Assembly (NCBI GenBank): GCA_011391085.1 | Contig: JAABRD010000051.1 | Span: 1 to 36,927, forward strand | Source: Thiotrichaceae bacterium | Lineage (GTDB): Bacteria; Pseudomonadota; Gammaproteobacteria; Beggiatoales; Beggiatoaceae | Direction: 5' to 3' | Length of the DNA: 36,927 bases | Shown here: one piece after another, positions 1-9,655 of the stretch | How the letters are laid out: the number at the start of each line of letters is the position of its first letter | How positions within the stretch are numbered: the first letter of the stretch is position 1 | Program-made: the position numbers and the translations under genes | The notes under the pieces: model-generated | Seen by the model: only the letters and a program-made list of their open reading frames with translations | What the model was told of the DNA's origin: nothing | The model's database searches: none

Positions 1-91
1 GTTGGATAAGCTTTCATAAAAAATTCCTCTCAAATTAAAGTTAACATTTAAGTTATTTTATCTTAGAAGTTGATAGTTAATCAAGTGAGAA

Positions 92-2566
92 ATGCTATAT
101 ACTTTGCCAAACAGTGAGGAGGTTAACACCCCCTTGGTTTGGGAAGATGGTGAGACTGATTCTCGAACTGTCTTCATCCCTTTTATTCACCGTAGTATCG
201 TCCTGGGCAATAGAAAGAGGGTCACTGGAAATTTGACAGTCACTCTCAGCAATCCAACGGGCGGTGCGACGTTGGCTATTGATAAACAAACCGTCACTAT
301 TCTTAAAGACGACTTTCATCCTGGGATGGTTCAATTCAGCACTCCCTCTATAGAAGTCAATGACGACAGTGGCACTGCCACGTTGCAGGTGAAGCGGATG
401 GCTGGCATAGATGGTGACGTGTCAGTCAATTGGGTGGCCCGCAGTAATGGACAACAGATTAACCAAGGTACCCTCACCTGGGTTTCTGGCAATAGTGCGG
501 ACCATGAGATTTTGTTGCCCATCTCAGATGTGCAGGGTGACCAAGTCATTCAAGTCATGTTAGAGGCACCTACGGGCGCTGCCCAGTTAGGGGAACCGAA
601 GGAGGCCAACGTCACGGTTAAGGATATGGGCTTTGTTCCTCCCATAGTACCCGCTGGCACCCTACAATTTGCGTCAGCCAATTTGGAGAGACAAGAAGGT
701 GAAGCACCCTTGATTATCGATGTTACTCGTACCAATGGCACGGTTGGAGAAGTGCGAGTGGAGTATTGTGTCATCGAAGACACCGGCACAGCCCAGTTCA
801 ACCAAGACTTCCGCTTGGATTCGGAAGGAACTTGTTCAACACTGACTTGGTTAGATGGCGATGGAATGTCCAAACCGATTGCCCTGGTGGCCTACAATGA
901 AGGTGAATTGGAAGGGGATGAAACCGTGACGTTGCAACTTCTAAATGCCACGGATGGGGCTAATCTGGGGGTGATGGACAAGGTGACGGTGACGATTAAG
1001 GATGGTAAGGGTGATGATGTGTGTGTGAACCCCAAAATACAATTTGGTTCCCCCACCGTCCCCAATGCCCGTGAAGACGTTGGACTGGTAACCTTTACCG
1101 CAATTCGAACGGAGTGCGACAAAGGGGAAGTTTCGGTGAATTACGAAATCTCTTCCGATAGCACGGCTACCCCTGATCTTGATTACACAGGCGCCACGAC
1201 AGGTACCCTAAGTTGGCCTCATGGAGATAGCCAACCCAAAAACGTTACGCTAACCATCGTAAATGATACCTTGTCAGAATCTGACGAGGAAATTAAATTA
1301 CGCTTGACGGGCGCGAATGTGGGAGAACCGCAAATGGTGAGTTTGGTGGTGGTGGATGACGATCAACCATCAACACCAACGACAACACCAACGACAACAC
1401 CAACGACAACACCAACGACAACATCACTTGTCACACCTCCCCCAGAGGTTATTGTGGTCTATCCCGCCTTTGTACAATTCTCTCAACCAGAATACCGTGT
1501 TGTTGAAGGAGAAGCGGAGTTTATTGACATTCTGGTCACTCGGCGGGGCGATTCTCAAGTAGAAGCCGCGGTAAATTGCAACAGTGATGACCAACTTCAA
1601 AGACATTTGCAATGGTCAATCAATGACCCAGAACCAGAAGAGAACTGCCAACGGGTAGAAATTGAAGACGACAACGTTATCACCGGTGATCGTGAAATCA
1701 CTTTTTCACTTTCCAATCCTTATCACACGACCCAAATTGGTGAACCTGCCACGGCGAAGTTAATCATTGAAGAAGATGATAAACCTTGCACACCGCACTT
1801 TACCACCGACGACGTGACCGTGACCGAAGCGGATAAAGAAATCGTGTTGACGGTAGAGTGTACTGGCGGCGCCGATGGAATCGAAGTGACCACCGACTAT
1901 CAGACTGAATCAGGCACGGCCATTGAAGGCGAGGACTATCAAGCCTCTCAGGGAACGTTAACCTTTACTCAAGACCATACGTCTGAAACCGTGCGAATCC
2001 CTTTGGTCAACGACAGCTTCCATGAAATGGAGGAACAACTGGTGGTGACCTTATCTCCAGGTAACGCACCAGTCCGAGTGACCCTCACCGACGACGATGT
2101 GGCATTACCCAACTTGGGATGTCTGGCAACGGATAAGAACGGCACTTTGCTTGAATTGGAAGTGACTTGTGAAGGTGGCATTGCGGTAGAGGATAGAGAG
2201 TTCACCGACAACACCATTCTCACCCTTGACCAACCCGTCAACGTCACAGGGCAAATGAGGGTTGCCCCTGAACATATTGGCAAACCTGCCGATAAACTGT
2301 TATTTGCAGGTTACCGTGGACAAGTTAATGACCCCGAACTATTCTTTATGATGAATGCGGAACACACCGTTTTACTGTGGTCTGGTGATCTTCCAGAACT
2401 GGTTGCCTGGCAACCGGCCCAACCTTTAGAGGAAACCCTGTCGATGCCGCTGTATCAAGGTCAATTCATCTTACCAGGACGGTTAACGGTGTTCTTTGGC
2501 TATCGGTTAGAAGATGGCACCGTGGTGCAAAATAAGCGGCCGATAGAAGTGCAGATTGACGAGTAA
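92..2566 (+). CDS. Calx-beta multidomain surface protein, 5' end apparently truncated
   Basis: An 824-residue protein made almost entirely of Calx-beta-type beta-sandwich modules, a Ca-binding adhesion/cell-surface fold. Five complete modules follow a partial one (about residues 80-178, 192-303, 315-427, 458-562, 565-672); recurrent signs are the GTLTW strand, acidic loops, LSNPTGGATL-like strands and closing DDD or KDD turns. A Thr-Pro linker (about 428-446) separates modules 4 and 5. The last 150 residues are a distinct C-terminal domain that I cannot name. The protein opens in the middle of a module (LVWEDGETDSRTVF) with no signal peptide, and an in-frame TGA lies at 86-88, just before the ATG. 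The AT-rich 1-91 does not encode the missing half module in any frame. The gene is therefore probably the 3' part of a longer gene cut by rearrangement, or a decayed copy. Family call is firm; being a functional gene is uncertain. Confidence 0.8.
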   Translation: MLYTLPNSEEVNTPLVWEDGETDSRTVFIPFIHRSIVLGNRKRVTGNLTVTLSNPTGGATLAIDKQTVTILKDDFHPGMVQFSTPSIEVNDDSGTATLQVKRMAGIDGDVSVNWVARSNGQQINQGTLTWVSGNSADHEILLPISDVQGDQVIQVMLEAPTGAAQLGEPKEANVTVKDMGFVPPIVPAGTLQFASANLERQEGEAPLIIDVTRTNGTVGEVRVEYCVIEDTGTAQFNQDFRLDSEGTCSTLTWLDGDGMSKPIALVAYNEGELEGDETVTLQLLNATDGANLGVMDKVTVTIKDGKGDDVCVNPKIQFGSPTVPNAREDVGLVTFTAIRTECDKGEVSVNYEISSDSTATPDLDYTGATTGTLSWPHGDSQPKNVTLTIVNDTLSESDEEIKLRLTGANVGEPQMVSLVVVDDDQPSTPTTTPTTTPTTTPTTTSLVTPPPEVIVVYPAFVQFSQPEYRVVEGEAEFIDILVTRRGDSQVEAAVNCNSDDQLQRHLQWSINDPEPEENCQRVEIEDDNVITGDREITFSLSNPYHTTQIGEPATAKLIIEEDDKPCTPHFTTDDVTVTEADKEIVLTVECTGGADGIEVTTDYQTESGTAIEGEDYQASQGTLTFTQDHTSETVRIPLVNDSFHEMEEQLVVTLSPGNAPVRVTLTDDDVALPNLGCLATDKNGTLLELEVTCEGGIAVEDREFTDNTILTLDQPVNVTGQMRVAPEHIGKPADKLLFAGYRGQVNDPELFFMMNAEHTVLLWSGDLPELVAWQPAQPLEETLSMPLYQGQFILPGRLTVFFGYRLEDGTVVQNKRPIEVQIDE
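1371..1418 (+). repeat. 12-bp tandem repeat coding a Thr-Pro linker
   Basis: Four perfect copies of CAACACCAACGA inside the Calx-beta gene encode TPTT repeats. The unit is a multiple of three, so copy-number change would lengthen or shorten the linker without shifting frame. Confidence 0.9.
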
Positions 2567-2666
2567 GCAATCATTCAGGCGTTCAAAGCTACGCTTTGGA
2601 CTCCTGGGTTGAGATTGATTCCTGAATTGACATTGGATTCCTGGACTGATATAGTAATATGGTGAT

Positions 2667-2811
2667 GTTGCAGAGGTAATGGTTATGGGTTTTGGAGTAC
2701 GGAATTAATTCCGCTTGAAACGGAATAAATTCCGTACTCCAACGGAATTAATTCCGTACTCCAACGGAATAAATTCCGTACTCCAAAACCCATAACCATT
2801 ACCTTTGCAAC
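2667..2811. repeat. Long nested inverted repeat (47-bp arms)
   Basis: Arms 2667-2713 and 2765-2811 are inverted copies with two mismatches, starting GTTGCAGAGGTAATGG and ending in the palindrome GGAATTAATTCCG. Between them lie two more copies of the GGAAT(T/A)AATTCCGTACTCC unit, so the block holds four palindromic cores. It occupies most of the gene-free 2567-2843; the rest of that gap carries a CAAAGCTACGCTTTG copy near 2587. It could form a cruciform or a strong RNA hairpin between the Calx-beta gene and the toxin-antitoxin operon. No T tract follows, so it is not a classical terminator. Confidence 0.9.
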
Positions 2812-2843
2812 ACTACCGGCACTTGACACAGAGGTAAATCAAT

Positions 2844-3089
2844 ATGACATTCACTCCAGAACAAATTGAAGAAGAAGCCCTGAAGTTACCGATGGGGGCA
2901 CGGGCAATATTGGCCCAGAACTTGTTATTAAGTGTTGGACGAGAACGTTTGAAGCATGAAGAGGCGTTTCGTCAACAGTTAAGTCCCTGGGCGCGGGGTC
3001 TGTTGGGGATTGCTAAACCAGAACAGCCATTAAGTGATGAAGACATCCGATGCGATTATGAGGCATATCTGGAGAGGAAATATGTATGA
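2844..3089 (+). CDS. Small antitoxin-like protein paired with PIN toxin
   Basis: An 81-residue protein, rich in charge and predicted helical. It opens TFTPEQIEEEALKLP, the kind of N-terminus found in addiction-module antitoxins that precede PIN toxins. A good ribosome site (AGAGGTAA) lies 7 bases before the ATG. Its stop overlaps the start of the PIN gene by four bases (ATGA), which implies translational coupling. Inferred role: binds and neutralises the downstream PIN nuclease and autorepresses the operon. No DNA-binding motif can be assigned with certainty, so the role rests mainly on gene order. Confidence 0.75.
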   Translation: MTFTPEQIEEEALKLPMGARAILAQNLLLSVGRERLKHEEAFRQQLSPWARGLLGIAKPEQPLSDEDIRCDYEAYLERKYV

Positions 3090-3538
3090 CGCGAGTGTTG
3101 TATGACACCAATGTGGTGTTAGATGCGTTAATGCAACGAGAACCCTTCTATTCCACATCAACCGCCGCAATGGATGTGGAGAATTATGGTGGCAAGATAG
3201 AGGGTTATATCGCAGGACATGCCGTGACCACGGTGGATTATGTCCTGCGCAAACAGGTCGGGGCCGCCAGAAGTCGAACCGCAATTGCCCAATTGTTAGA
3301 AAAATTCAAGGTAGCCACAGTTAGCGATGCAACCATTCGGCAAGCGTTGCAAAGTCCATTGAGAGATTTTGAGGATGCCGTATGTCATGCGATAGCTTTA
3401 GAAACGGGGATTTCGGTCATCGTCACTCGTGATATACAAGATTTTATCCAAGGTACGATTACCGTGATGTTGCCAGAGGTGTTTTGTCAGAGTTTGTTGA
3501 CACAAGGGGGGTTAGAGGGTGATGACGGTAATCTGTAG
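3086..3538 (+). CDS. PIN-domain ribonuclease toxin (VapC-like)
   Basis: A 150-residue PIN-domain protein. The acidic metal-binding residues are in the expected places: D7 in YDTNVVLD (with D13), D51 after TTV, D94 and D97 in DFEDAVCHA, and D116/D119 in TRDIQDF. PIN toxins are Mg-dependent RNases that cut tRNA or rRNA and are held inactive by the partner antitoxin, here the overlapping upstream gene. Length and motif order fit VapC-like toxins. The RNA target cannot be read from sequence. Confidence 0.87.
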   Translation: MTRVLYDTNVVLDALMQREPFYSTSTAAMDVENYGGKIEGYIAGHAVTTVDYVLRKQVGAARSRTAIAQLLEKFKVATVSDATIRQALQSPLRDFEDAVCHAIALETGISVIVTRDIQDFIQGTITVMLPEVFCQSLLTQGGLEGDDGNL

Positions 3539-3564
3539 GGTGGGCAAGTGTTTGTTTGCCCACC
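3539..3564. repeat. GGTGGGCAA hairpin repeat
   Basis: GGTGGGCAA (3539-3547) is followed after 8 bases by its inverse TTGCCCACC (3556-3564), starting right at the end of the PIN gene. It resembles a dispersed palindromic repeat. It could act as a weak transcriptional barrier between the two toxin-antitoxin operons, but there is no T tract. Confidence 0.7.
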
Positions 3565-3604
3565 TTCTGATTTAGACAACCTGATATTAAGAGGTAATAT
3601 AGTT

Positions 3605-3838
3605 ATGCAATACCTAGAGAGAATCACAATCCATTCCGAGATTTGTCACGGCAAACCTTGTATTCGAGGTATGAGATGGCCAGTGGAGGTCATTTTAGAT
3701 TTGTTAAGCACCGGTATGTCAGTTAACGAGATTTTGGAAGATCACCCGGAACTGGCTAGGGAAGACATTTGGGCTAGTTTGAATTATGCCAGGCTATTGA
3801 TGTCTGGGGTTGCTATGGAGTTTAAAAAAGCCGCATGA
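3605..3838 (+). CDS. DUF433 antitoxin-like protein
   Basis: A 77-residue DUF433 protein. The family signature is clear: ITIHSEICHGKPCIRGMRWP, then VEVILDLLSTGMSVNEILEDHP and DIWASLNYA. DUF433 is a small winged-helix-like domain found next to DUF5615 PIN-like nucleases and is regarded as their antitoxin. The start was placed at 3605, not the upstream in-frame ATG at 3548, because AGAGGTAA lies just before it and the family N-terminus begins there. The stop overlaps the next gene by four bases (ATGA). Confidence 0.87.
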   Translation: MQYLERITIHSEICHGKPCIRGMRWPVEVILDLLSTGMSVNEILEDHPELAREDIWASLNYARLLMSGVAMEFKKAA

Positions 3839-4230
3839 AGATGTTGTGTGATGTTCATATTTCTTACAAATTGGTTCACTTTTTAAGAAGCCAGGGAATT
3901 GAAGCAGTTCACGTCAATCGGATTTTGGCTAAGTGGTACACGAAAGACAGCGATATTTGTCAATATGCCGATGAAAATGATTATGTCGTGATCACTAAGG
4001 ATGTGGATTTCAGAAATAGCCATTTTGTTAAGGGTAGCCCCCGAAAATTGTTAAGAGTGAATTTGGGCAATATTTCCAACCAGGAACTGATTCAGATAAT
4101 TAGCGATAGCCTCAAGGTGTTGGAAGAGAACTTTGCCGTAGGAAAATGTTACGTGGAAATCAATCGACACCAAGTCATGTTGGTGAAAGATACCCTGGCG
4201 GATGACCAGTCATCCAAAGACATGCTTTGA
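3835..4230 (+). CDS. DUF5615 PIN-like nuclease (toxin partner)
   Basis: A 131-residue protein with the DUF5615/Mut7-C-type PIN-like pattern: the N-terminal CDVHIS acidic strand (D6), a helix ending GIEAVHV, the central DSDICQYADENDYVVITKDVDF with several conserved aspartates, then PRKLLRVNLGN. These proteins pair with DUF433 antitoxins, as here, with overlapping start and stop. Predicted to be an RNase-type toxin; activity in this subfamily is inferred from the fold. Confidence 0.85.
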   Translation: MKMLCDVHISYKLVHFLRSQGIEAVHVNRILAKWYTKDSDICQYADENDYVVITKDVDFRNSHFVKGSPRKLLRVNLGNISNQELIQIISDSLKVLEENFAVGKCYVEINRHQVMLVKDTLADDQSSKDML

Positions 4231-4257
4231 TTTTGATAAAGTACAGAGGTAAATATT

Positions 4258-6507
4258 ATGGCAATCCAAAAATACCCACTCACGGTTTTACTCGTCTTAT
4301 CCACCCCCATGACCTATGCGCAAGTGGTGTTAGATGGCACACTTGGCAAAGCGGGTGAATTAACAGGTCCAAATTTTGCGATTTCGGCGGACTTAGGTCA
4401 GCAATACGGTGGTAATTTGTTTCATAGTTTTCAAACATTCAATGTGCAGACCGGTGAAACAGCCACGTTTTCTGGACCTGAGTCGGTGGAGAATGTGATT
4501 AGTCGGGTGACAGGGGGACAGGCTTCGTTTTTAAATGGGAAGTTACAGTTGACCATTCCCAATGCCGATTTCTACCTTCTCAATCCGGCTGGTGTGATGT
4601 TTGGATCAGATGCGAAGTTAGATATGTCAGGGTCGTTTCATGTTAGCACAGCCAATTATTTACGGCTGGGTGAGAATGGACGATTTGATGTGTCAGAACC
4701 AGCGAAGAGTGTGTTGACGGTGGCACCGCTAGAGGCATTTGGTTTTGTGACCGAATCGCCGGGGAAGATTGAAAGTGACAAAAGTTTGTTGGAGGTATCA
4801 AGAGAAAAAACGTTGTCGTGGGTTGGTGGAGATTTGATTATTCGAAATGGTCATTTGGCCGTTGGAAAAGGGGAGAAGGCTGATGGAACACCGGAGTGGT
4901 CGCAACGTGGGCAGGGGAGGATTAATTTGGTGAGTGTGGCCGGACAGGGAGAAGTACCTGTGATTCCAGAAGCGTTGTCAGAGGGTAAATTGGGTCATAT
5001 CACCATCACAGATGACACGGTGGGCAAAGCGAATCTGAATAGGACGGTGGGTAATGTCGATGCCAGTGGTTTCGGCGGTGGTAAGATTTATATTCGGGGT
5101 GGCCAGATTACGTTGGATAATGGCTATGTCTTTGCCGATACCTGGGGGAATCAGCCAGGTCAAGGGATTTGGGTCAAAGCCCAAGAGGAATTGGCAATGC
5201 GCAATGGGGCTAGAATTACGACAGAAACGCCAGGAAAGGCAAAGGATGATAATACCGGGAATGCGGGGGCGATTCAGGTCCAGGCGAGGCAACTGAAACT
5301 GAGTGACGGTTCGCAAATTGTGAGTAACAGCAATACTGCTGGGACGGCAGGAGATGTGACCGTGACGGCGGACGAAAGTATAGACGTCCGTGGTCAAATT
5401 GTCCTTGACAAGATCTATGACAGTGGGATTCAGTCCCGTTCTTGGCAGGCAGGTCCCGGTGGACAGGTGAATGTGTCAGCCCCGTCGATAACCTTGAGTG
5501 ATGGTGGTGTGATTTTGACCACCACGAACGGCGAAGGCAACGCCGGCAATGTCACTGTAAAGACAGATAAGTTAGTGTTGGAGTCGGGAGGACATGTTAG
5601 TGTCAGTGCAGGTGATAAAGATTCCAGGTCAAATGGAAAAGGCTATGCTGGAAGCATTACCATCACGGCCACTCAAAGCGTATCAATCAGTGGTCGCCCC
5701 ACTCAAGATAATCCCAGCGGTTTACGTAGCAATGTGTTCACGGCGGGGAAGGGAGGTCAGATTACGGTGAATACTCCAATCTTAACGGTGCAAGATGGCG
5801 GGAGTATTGAATCTGGTACGAAATGGCGTGGGGATGGTGGACACATTATTTTGAACACGTCACAATTGACGGTGCAACGCGATGGGGTGATAAGTTCTGC
5901 CAGCCTGTCTGCTAAAAATACATTGTCCATCTGTCGTTCTCAAACGCTGTCATGTGGTAGGGCTGGAGATATTGAAGTCGATACGGACTTTTTGACCTTA
6001 CAACAAGGTCAGATAACTACTGAAGCCTTGCATTCGGGAGGAGGAAATATTACTCTTGAGGTTAGGGAACGTTTTTATTCTCATCACGGCCTTCTCGATG
6101 CAAAGGCGTGGGGTGATAAAAGTGAAGACCATGGAGGAGATTTGACCATTGGGCAACCGACTCTGTTTATTTTGGGCAAACACAGTACATTGAATGCAAA
6201 CGCCAATCAAGGTCACGGTGGGAATATCAGGGTGATTGCTGACCTATACATTAAATCGGCAGACGAGGTAATGATTACGGCTACTTCAGTGGCAAATTTA
6301 CCCGGCGAAATTTCCATCGATGCCACTCCAGAGGACTTCTTGTCAACCTTCATCACGTTGCCCAAACGTTATTCGACGCCGACAAAGTTTGTGAGTCTGT
6401 CTTGTGCTAGGAAGAGGAAAAACCAGAATACGTTTAAAGTGATTCTGCAAGAGATGTTACGGCCTGTGCCATCGGATTTGCGGTTTTTTTCGCCGGTGGA
6501 ATATTGA
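4258..6507 (+). CDS. Filamentous haemagglutinin N-terminal (TPS) domain protein
   Basis: A 749-residue secreted protein. Residues 1-21 form a signal peptide ending in TYA, followed by the two-partner-secretion domain (about 22-150), with the telltale GGNLFHSFQTFNV, VENVISRVTGG and FYLLNPAGVMFG motifs. The remainder is a right-handed beta-helix of haemagglutinin-type repeats (GGQITVNTP, GNVTVKTD, DGGSIES and similar). Near the end, about residues 705-745 contain SLSCARKRKNQNTF then LRPVPSDL, a divergent form of a Cys-containing tail I associate with many haemagglutinin-like proteins of this group. The family mechanism is export across the outer membrane by a TpsB (FhaC-type) pore, but no TpsB gene is in the window. 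AGAGGTAA precedes the ATG. Likely an adhesin or filament-surface protein; ligand unknown. Confidence 0.88.
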   Translation: MAIQKYPLTVLLVLSTPMTYAQVVLDGTLGKAGELTGPNFAISADLGQQYGGNLFHSFQTFNVQTGETATFSGPESVENVISRVTGGQASFLNGKLQLTIPNADFYLLNPAGVMFGSDAKLDMSGSFHVSTANYLRLGENGRFDVSEPAKSVLTVAPLEAFGFVTESPGKIESDKSLLEVSREKTLSWVGGDLIIRNGHLAVGKGEKADGTPEWSQRGQGRINLVSVAGQGEVPVIPEALSEGKLGHITITDDTVGKANLNRTVGNVDASGFGGGKIYIRGGQITLDNGYVFADTWGNQPGQGIWVKAQEELAMRNGARITTETPGKAKDDNTGNAGAIQVQARQLKLSDGSQIVSNSNTAGTAGDVTVTADESIDVRGQIVLDKIYDSGIQSRSWQAGPGGQVNVSAPSITLSDGGVILTTTNGEGNAGNVTVKTDKLVLESGGHVSVSAGDKDSRSNGKGYAGSITITATQSVSISGRPTQDNPSGLRSNVFTAGKGGQITVNTPILTVQDGGSIESGTKWRGDGGHIILNTSQLTVQRDGVISSASLSAKNTLSICRSQTLSCGRAGDIEVDTDFLTLQQGQITTEALHSGGGNITLEVRERFYSHHGLLDAKAWGDKSEDHGGDLTIGQPTLFILGKHSTLNANANQGHGGNIRVIADLYIKSADEVMITATSVANLPGEISIDATPEDFLSTFITLPKRYSTPTKFVSLSCARKRKNQNTFKVILQEMLRPVPSDLRFFSPVEY

Positions 6508-6558
6508 GGTTGTACGGACAAGTGGAGTAGAACCTAAAGCCTCAAGGAAAACGCCAGT

Positions 6559-6696
6559 GGAGTGGAGGCTTTAGCCGGCTGGCGGTAGGCACACTTCAGG
6601 TCTCAAGAATGGGGGGGCGCCTCCCTCCGCCGGCTAAAGCCTCTACTCCGCCGGCTAAAGCCTCTACTCCGCCGGCTAAAGCCTCTAGTCCGCCGG
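6559..6696. repeat. GCCGGCTAAAGCCTCTACTCC tandem array with inverted copy
   Basis: Three head-to-tail 21-bp units occupy 6629-6691 (the unit begins GCCGGCTAAAGCC and ends CTCTA(C/G)TCC), and an inverted copy lies at 6559-6579. This is the CTAGAGGCTTTAGCCGG family seen at six other places in the window. It lies between two convergent genes, in a gap of about 250 bp that holds nothing else recognisable. Confidence 0.88.
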
Positions 6697-6755
6697 TGCT
6701 TTTTTCATACTCCAGTGTCATAGTACAAATTGCTGGGAATGAGGGTCGCCAACAA

Positions 6756-9632
6756 TTATTTATATCGTTCCACCAATTCACAAATTTCCCGTTCATTAAA
6801 TTCTTTGGCCAGTTGCCGAATTTTTTTCACAAAGGGAATTAATTGGGGGTTATCTTGTTCCAGTTGGTGAGTATAGTCGAGGATGCCGGCAATGTCACCC
6901 ATCATGGCTAAATCAAATAGAACGGCAGATTGTTCAGGGGCCGGGCCAATGAATTGCGTGTCTTCCGCTACGATAGTGTCACCCAATGCCTCGTCAGCGG
7001 TTGCGGTGAGGGTTGCAGATTCATAAATCCAAGTCAAACCTAAATACTGTTGTAACAATTCCAACAAGAGGTCAACTCGAATGGGTTTGGGGAGAAACGC
7101 ATTGCAACCGGCTTCCAAACTTTGTTGTTGGTCAAGATCAAAGACGCTGGCAGAGGCGGCGATAATCGGTAAATTTTTAAATTGTGGTAACTTGCGAATC
7201 CGCCGGGCCGCTTCAAAGCCGTCCATGACTGGCATCACCAAGTCAGTTAAAATTAAATCAGGTGGATTGTGTTGGACTTGTTCGAGACATTCTTGACCAT
7301 GATTTGCTTCGCGGACTTCAAAACCGAGTGGAGTGAGGAGGTTCACCAGAACCGAACGATTTTCCCATTTGTCGTCTACCACTAAAATGGAAATTTTGCG
7401 GTCGTGCTGGGGAGAAATTTGAAAACCGGTGATGATAGGTTGTTCTTGATGTTTGGATTTCACCACGGTTGATTCTGGCAGTTCTATCACAAACCAAAAG
7501 GTGCTACCATGTTCCAAGGTGCTTTCGACATGCAGTTCAGCGCCCATCATCTGAACTAATTTTTGGGTGATGGACAACCCTAAACCGGTACCTTCTGCAC
7601 GATAGTTGGCGTCTCCCACTTGTTGAAAGGGCAAAAAGATTTTCTCCAGGTCTTCTGCCGCAATGCCTATACCGGTGTCTTCTACTTGAAAACGAATGTG
7701 ACCCTGGTGATAACCGACCTTTAAAGTGACGCCACCTTGTTTGGTAAATTTGACAGCATTGCCGATTATGTTGATAAGAACTTGCCGAAGTCTTTTTTCA
7801 TCGCCCCGGACGCCTTTAGGTAAAGGTGACAGGGGTTCATAATTGAAGGCAATCTCTTTTTGTTGGGCCCGCATTTTGAACAAATCCGTGATACCTTGCA
7901 GAAAGTCGCCAAAGTGAAAATCCACGGGGTAGAGTTCGACGCGCCCAGCTTCAATTTTGGAGAGGTCTAAAATGTCGTTGATCAAGGTTAGCAGGTAGTC
8001 CCCGCTACGTTCAATGATACGAATCCCGTCCTGTTGTTTTTCGGTTAACGTTTTATCTCGATTTAAGATTTGGGCGTAACCCAGGATGCCATTGAGAGGG
8101 GTACGCAATTCGTGACTCATGTTGGCTAAAAAACTGCTTTTGGCGCGATTGGCAATTTCGGCAGCTTCTTTGGCTTGCAGAAGGGCAGCTTCGGCTTCTT
8201 TTTGGGTGGTGATGTCTTCAAAAGTGACTAAAATGCCGATTACTTCACCGTCGACATCATGTAATGGGATTCTACTAATATCCAACCATATTGAAGAATT
8301 GTTTTGATCTGGGAGGATTTCGATGGCATGATATTCTGGCTGATCATTTTCAATGATGCGTTGGTTCTGGAGGTAAAATTTTTGTAAGTTAGTTTCTTTC
8401 CAGGGTAACTCCACATCCGTTTTTCCGATAATCTGAAGGGTATTGTCAACCCCTGCCAAGAGGGCAAAGCGACGATTGCAACCCAAATAGGTGTTGTGGA
8501 GGTCCTTCCAGAAAATATATTGGGGAATGCTGTCTATGATAAGACGTAGTAATTCTTCCCGGTTGCGCAGTCTTCCTTCCACTTGTTGACGTTGGCCCAT
8601 TTCGGTCTGTAACTGAGTATTGAAACGCCGGGCAATGGTCAAAGAACCGGTGAGTACAGCCAGCAAAATGCTAATGAAGAGACCACCTAATAAAATCATG
8701 TCGGGAATTTGTTTGCGAGTGGCTGAATCAAACTTGGGGAGGGTTTGAAAATGTATGGTCCAGGGGTGTTCGCCGATGTTAAGGAGGATATCTTTGGTAA
8801 ATTGGGGCTTATAATAGTCGCCGGGTTTGTCATTGTTGGCGGGGTCGTCATACAGTAGATTGTCTTTGTGGATAACCGTACCATCGTAAATTTGGAAGTC
8901 CACGTCTAATTGTACCTTGTCACCAAAAATGCTGTGCATCACGGTGTCCACAAAAAATCCGTTGGAGACTAAACCAATGAGGGCCGCCCGTCGGTCTGCC
9001 ACCGTTCGCAGTGATACACCAGGACGATAGATGGGGAGATACATGATAAACCCTGGTTTGGTATCAGTGGGATGTTCGCCCACCAAAATCACTTTACCTG
9101 TGATGGTGGCCTTTCCTGTGTCACGGGCCTGTTCTGCGGCGTCCCTTCGCACGGGGTCAGCGTAAGCATCTAAACCGAGTGAGTGAGAGTATGAAGGGGT
9201 CCAGGGTTCCAAATAGAGTAATGGCATGTATTCGTCACGTTCGGTGGTGGAGTGAATGGTGTAGTCTGGAAAACCTTCCGCCCGTAGTTGTTCAATATGA
9301 GAGAATTTTTCAGAAGCTAAGATACGTTGGCTAAACCCTATCGCTTTAATGCCTGGAAAATACTCGTCGGTATGTAGATTACTAACGTATTCGTGCCAAT
9401 CTTGACGGGTCACCGTCGGTAATGTAGCAAAGAGAGATTGGCCACCACGGAGGAGGTGTTCATAAGCAATCATGCGCTGTTGAATGGTAAACTTGAGGCG
9501 TTCGACGCGCAATTCAAATTGTTCGTAGTTAACATCGGTGACATTAGTTTTGAGGGTTTGCCAACTCCATAAAGTGAATGTCAGTGAGAGGAGGAGGACG
9601 ATAAAGGGAATGTGGATGGTAGTATTGCGCAT
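6756..9632 (-). CDS. CHASE-PAS hybrid sensor histidine kinase
   Basis: A 958-residue membrane sensor kinase. Order: TM helix (about 5-27); periplasmic CHASE domain (about 55-290, including [14 protein letters not shown] and the FPGIKAIGF region); TM helix (about 309-331); PAS-PAC (about 360-475); HisKA with phosphorylatable His507 in [12 protein letters not shown]; HATPase (about 610-725, with DTGIGI and GTGLGLSI); receiver domain (about 748-865) with phospho-acceptor Asp797 in [13 protein letters not shown]; and an unassigned helical tail. CHASE domains sense extracellular small molecules. The start was set at the ATG leading directly into the first TM helix; a longer reading from 9779 begins with PGPSPRGRG-type residues translated from a MITE and is rejected. 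That MITE (9656-9802) begins 24 bases upstream, in the probable promoter. No cognate regulator gene is adjacent. Confidence 0.93.
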   Translation of the reverse strand: MRNTTIHIPFIVLLLSLTFTLWSWQTLKTNVTDVNYEQFELRVERLKFTIQQRMIAYEHLLRGGQSLFATLPTVTRQDWHEYVSNLHTDEYFPGIKAIGFSQRILASEKFSHIEQLRAEGFPDYTIHSTTERDEYMPLLYLEPWTPSYSHSLGLDAYADPVRRDAAEQARDTGKATITGKVILVGEHPTDTKPGFIMYLPIYRPGVSLRTVADRRAALIGLVSNGFFVDTVMHSIFGDKVQLDVDFQIYDGTVIHKDNLLYDDPANNDKPGDYYKPQFTKDILLNIGEHPWTIHFQTLPKFDSATRKQIPDMILLGGLFISILLAVLTGSLTIARRFNTQLQTEMGQRQQVEGRLRNREELLRLIIDSIPQYIFWKDLHNTYLGCNRRFALLAGVDNTLQIIGKTDVELPWKETNLQKFYLQNQRIIENDQPEYHAIEILPDQNNSSIWLDISRIPLHDVDGEVIGILVTFEDITTQKEAEAALLQAKEAAEIANRAKSSFLANMSHELRTPLNGILGYAQILNRDKTLTEKQQDGIRIIERSGDYLLTLINDILDLSKIEAGRVELYPVDFHFGDFLQGITDLFKMRAQQKEIAFNYEPLSPLPKGVRGDEKRLRQVLINIIGNAVKFTKQGGVTLKVGYHQGHIRFQVEDTGIGIAAEDLEKIFLPFQQVGDANYRAEGTGLGLSITQKLVQMMGAELHVESTLEHGSTFWFVIELPESTVVKSKHQEQPIITGFQISPQHDRKISILVVDDKWENRSVLVNLLTPLGFEVREANHGQECLEQVQHNPPDLILTDLVMPVMDGFEAARRIRKLPQFKNLPIIAASASVFDLDQQQSLEAGCNAFLPKPIRVDLLLELLQQYLGLTWIYESATLTATADEALGDTIVAEDTQFIGPAPEQSAVLFDLAMMGDIAGILDYTHQLEQDNPQLIPFVKKIRQLAKEFNEREICELVERYK

Positions 9633-9655
9633 AATATCAAAATGGTGGAAAATGG

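Noticed and set aside
1356-1562. 68-residue HQRQ-repeat reading frame inside the Calx-beta gene
   Set aside because: A shifted reading of the 12-bp Thr-Pro repeat.
3539-3564. Rho-independent terminator after the first PIN toxin
   Set aside because: The stem is good but no T tract follows, and it looks like a dispersed GGTGGGCAA repeat, so it is listed as a repeat.
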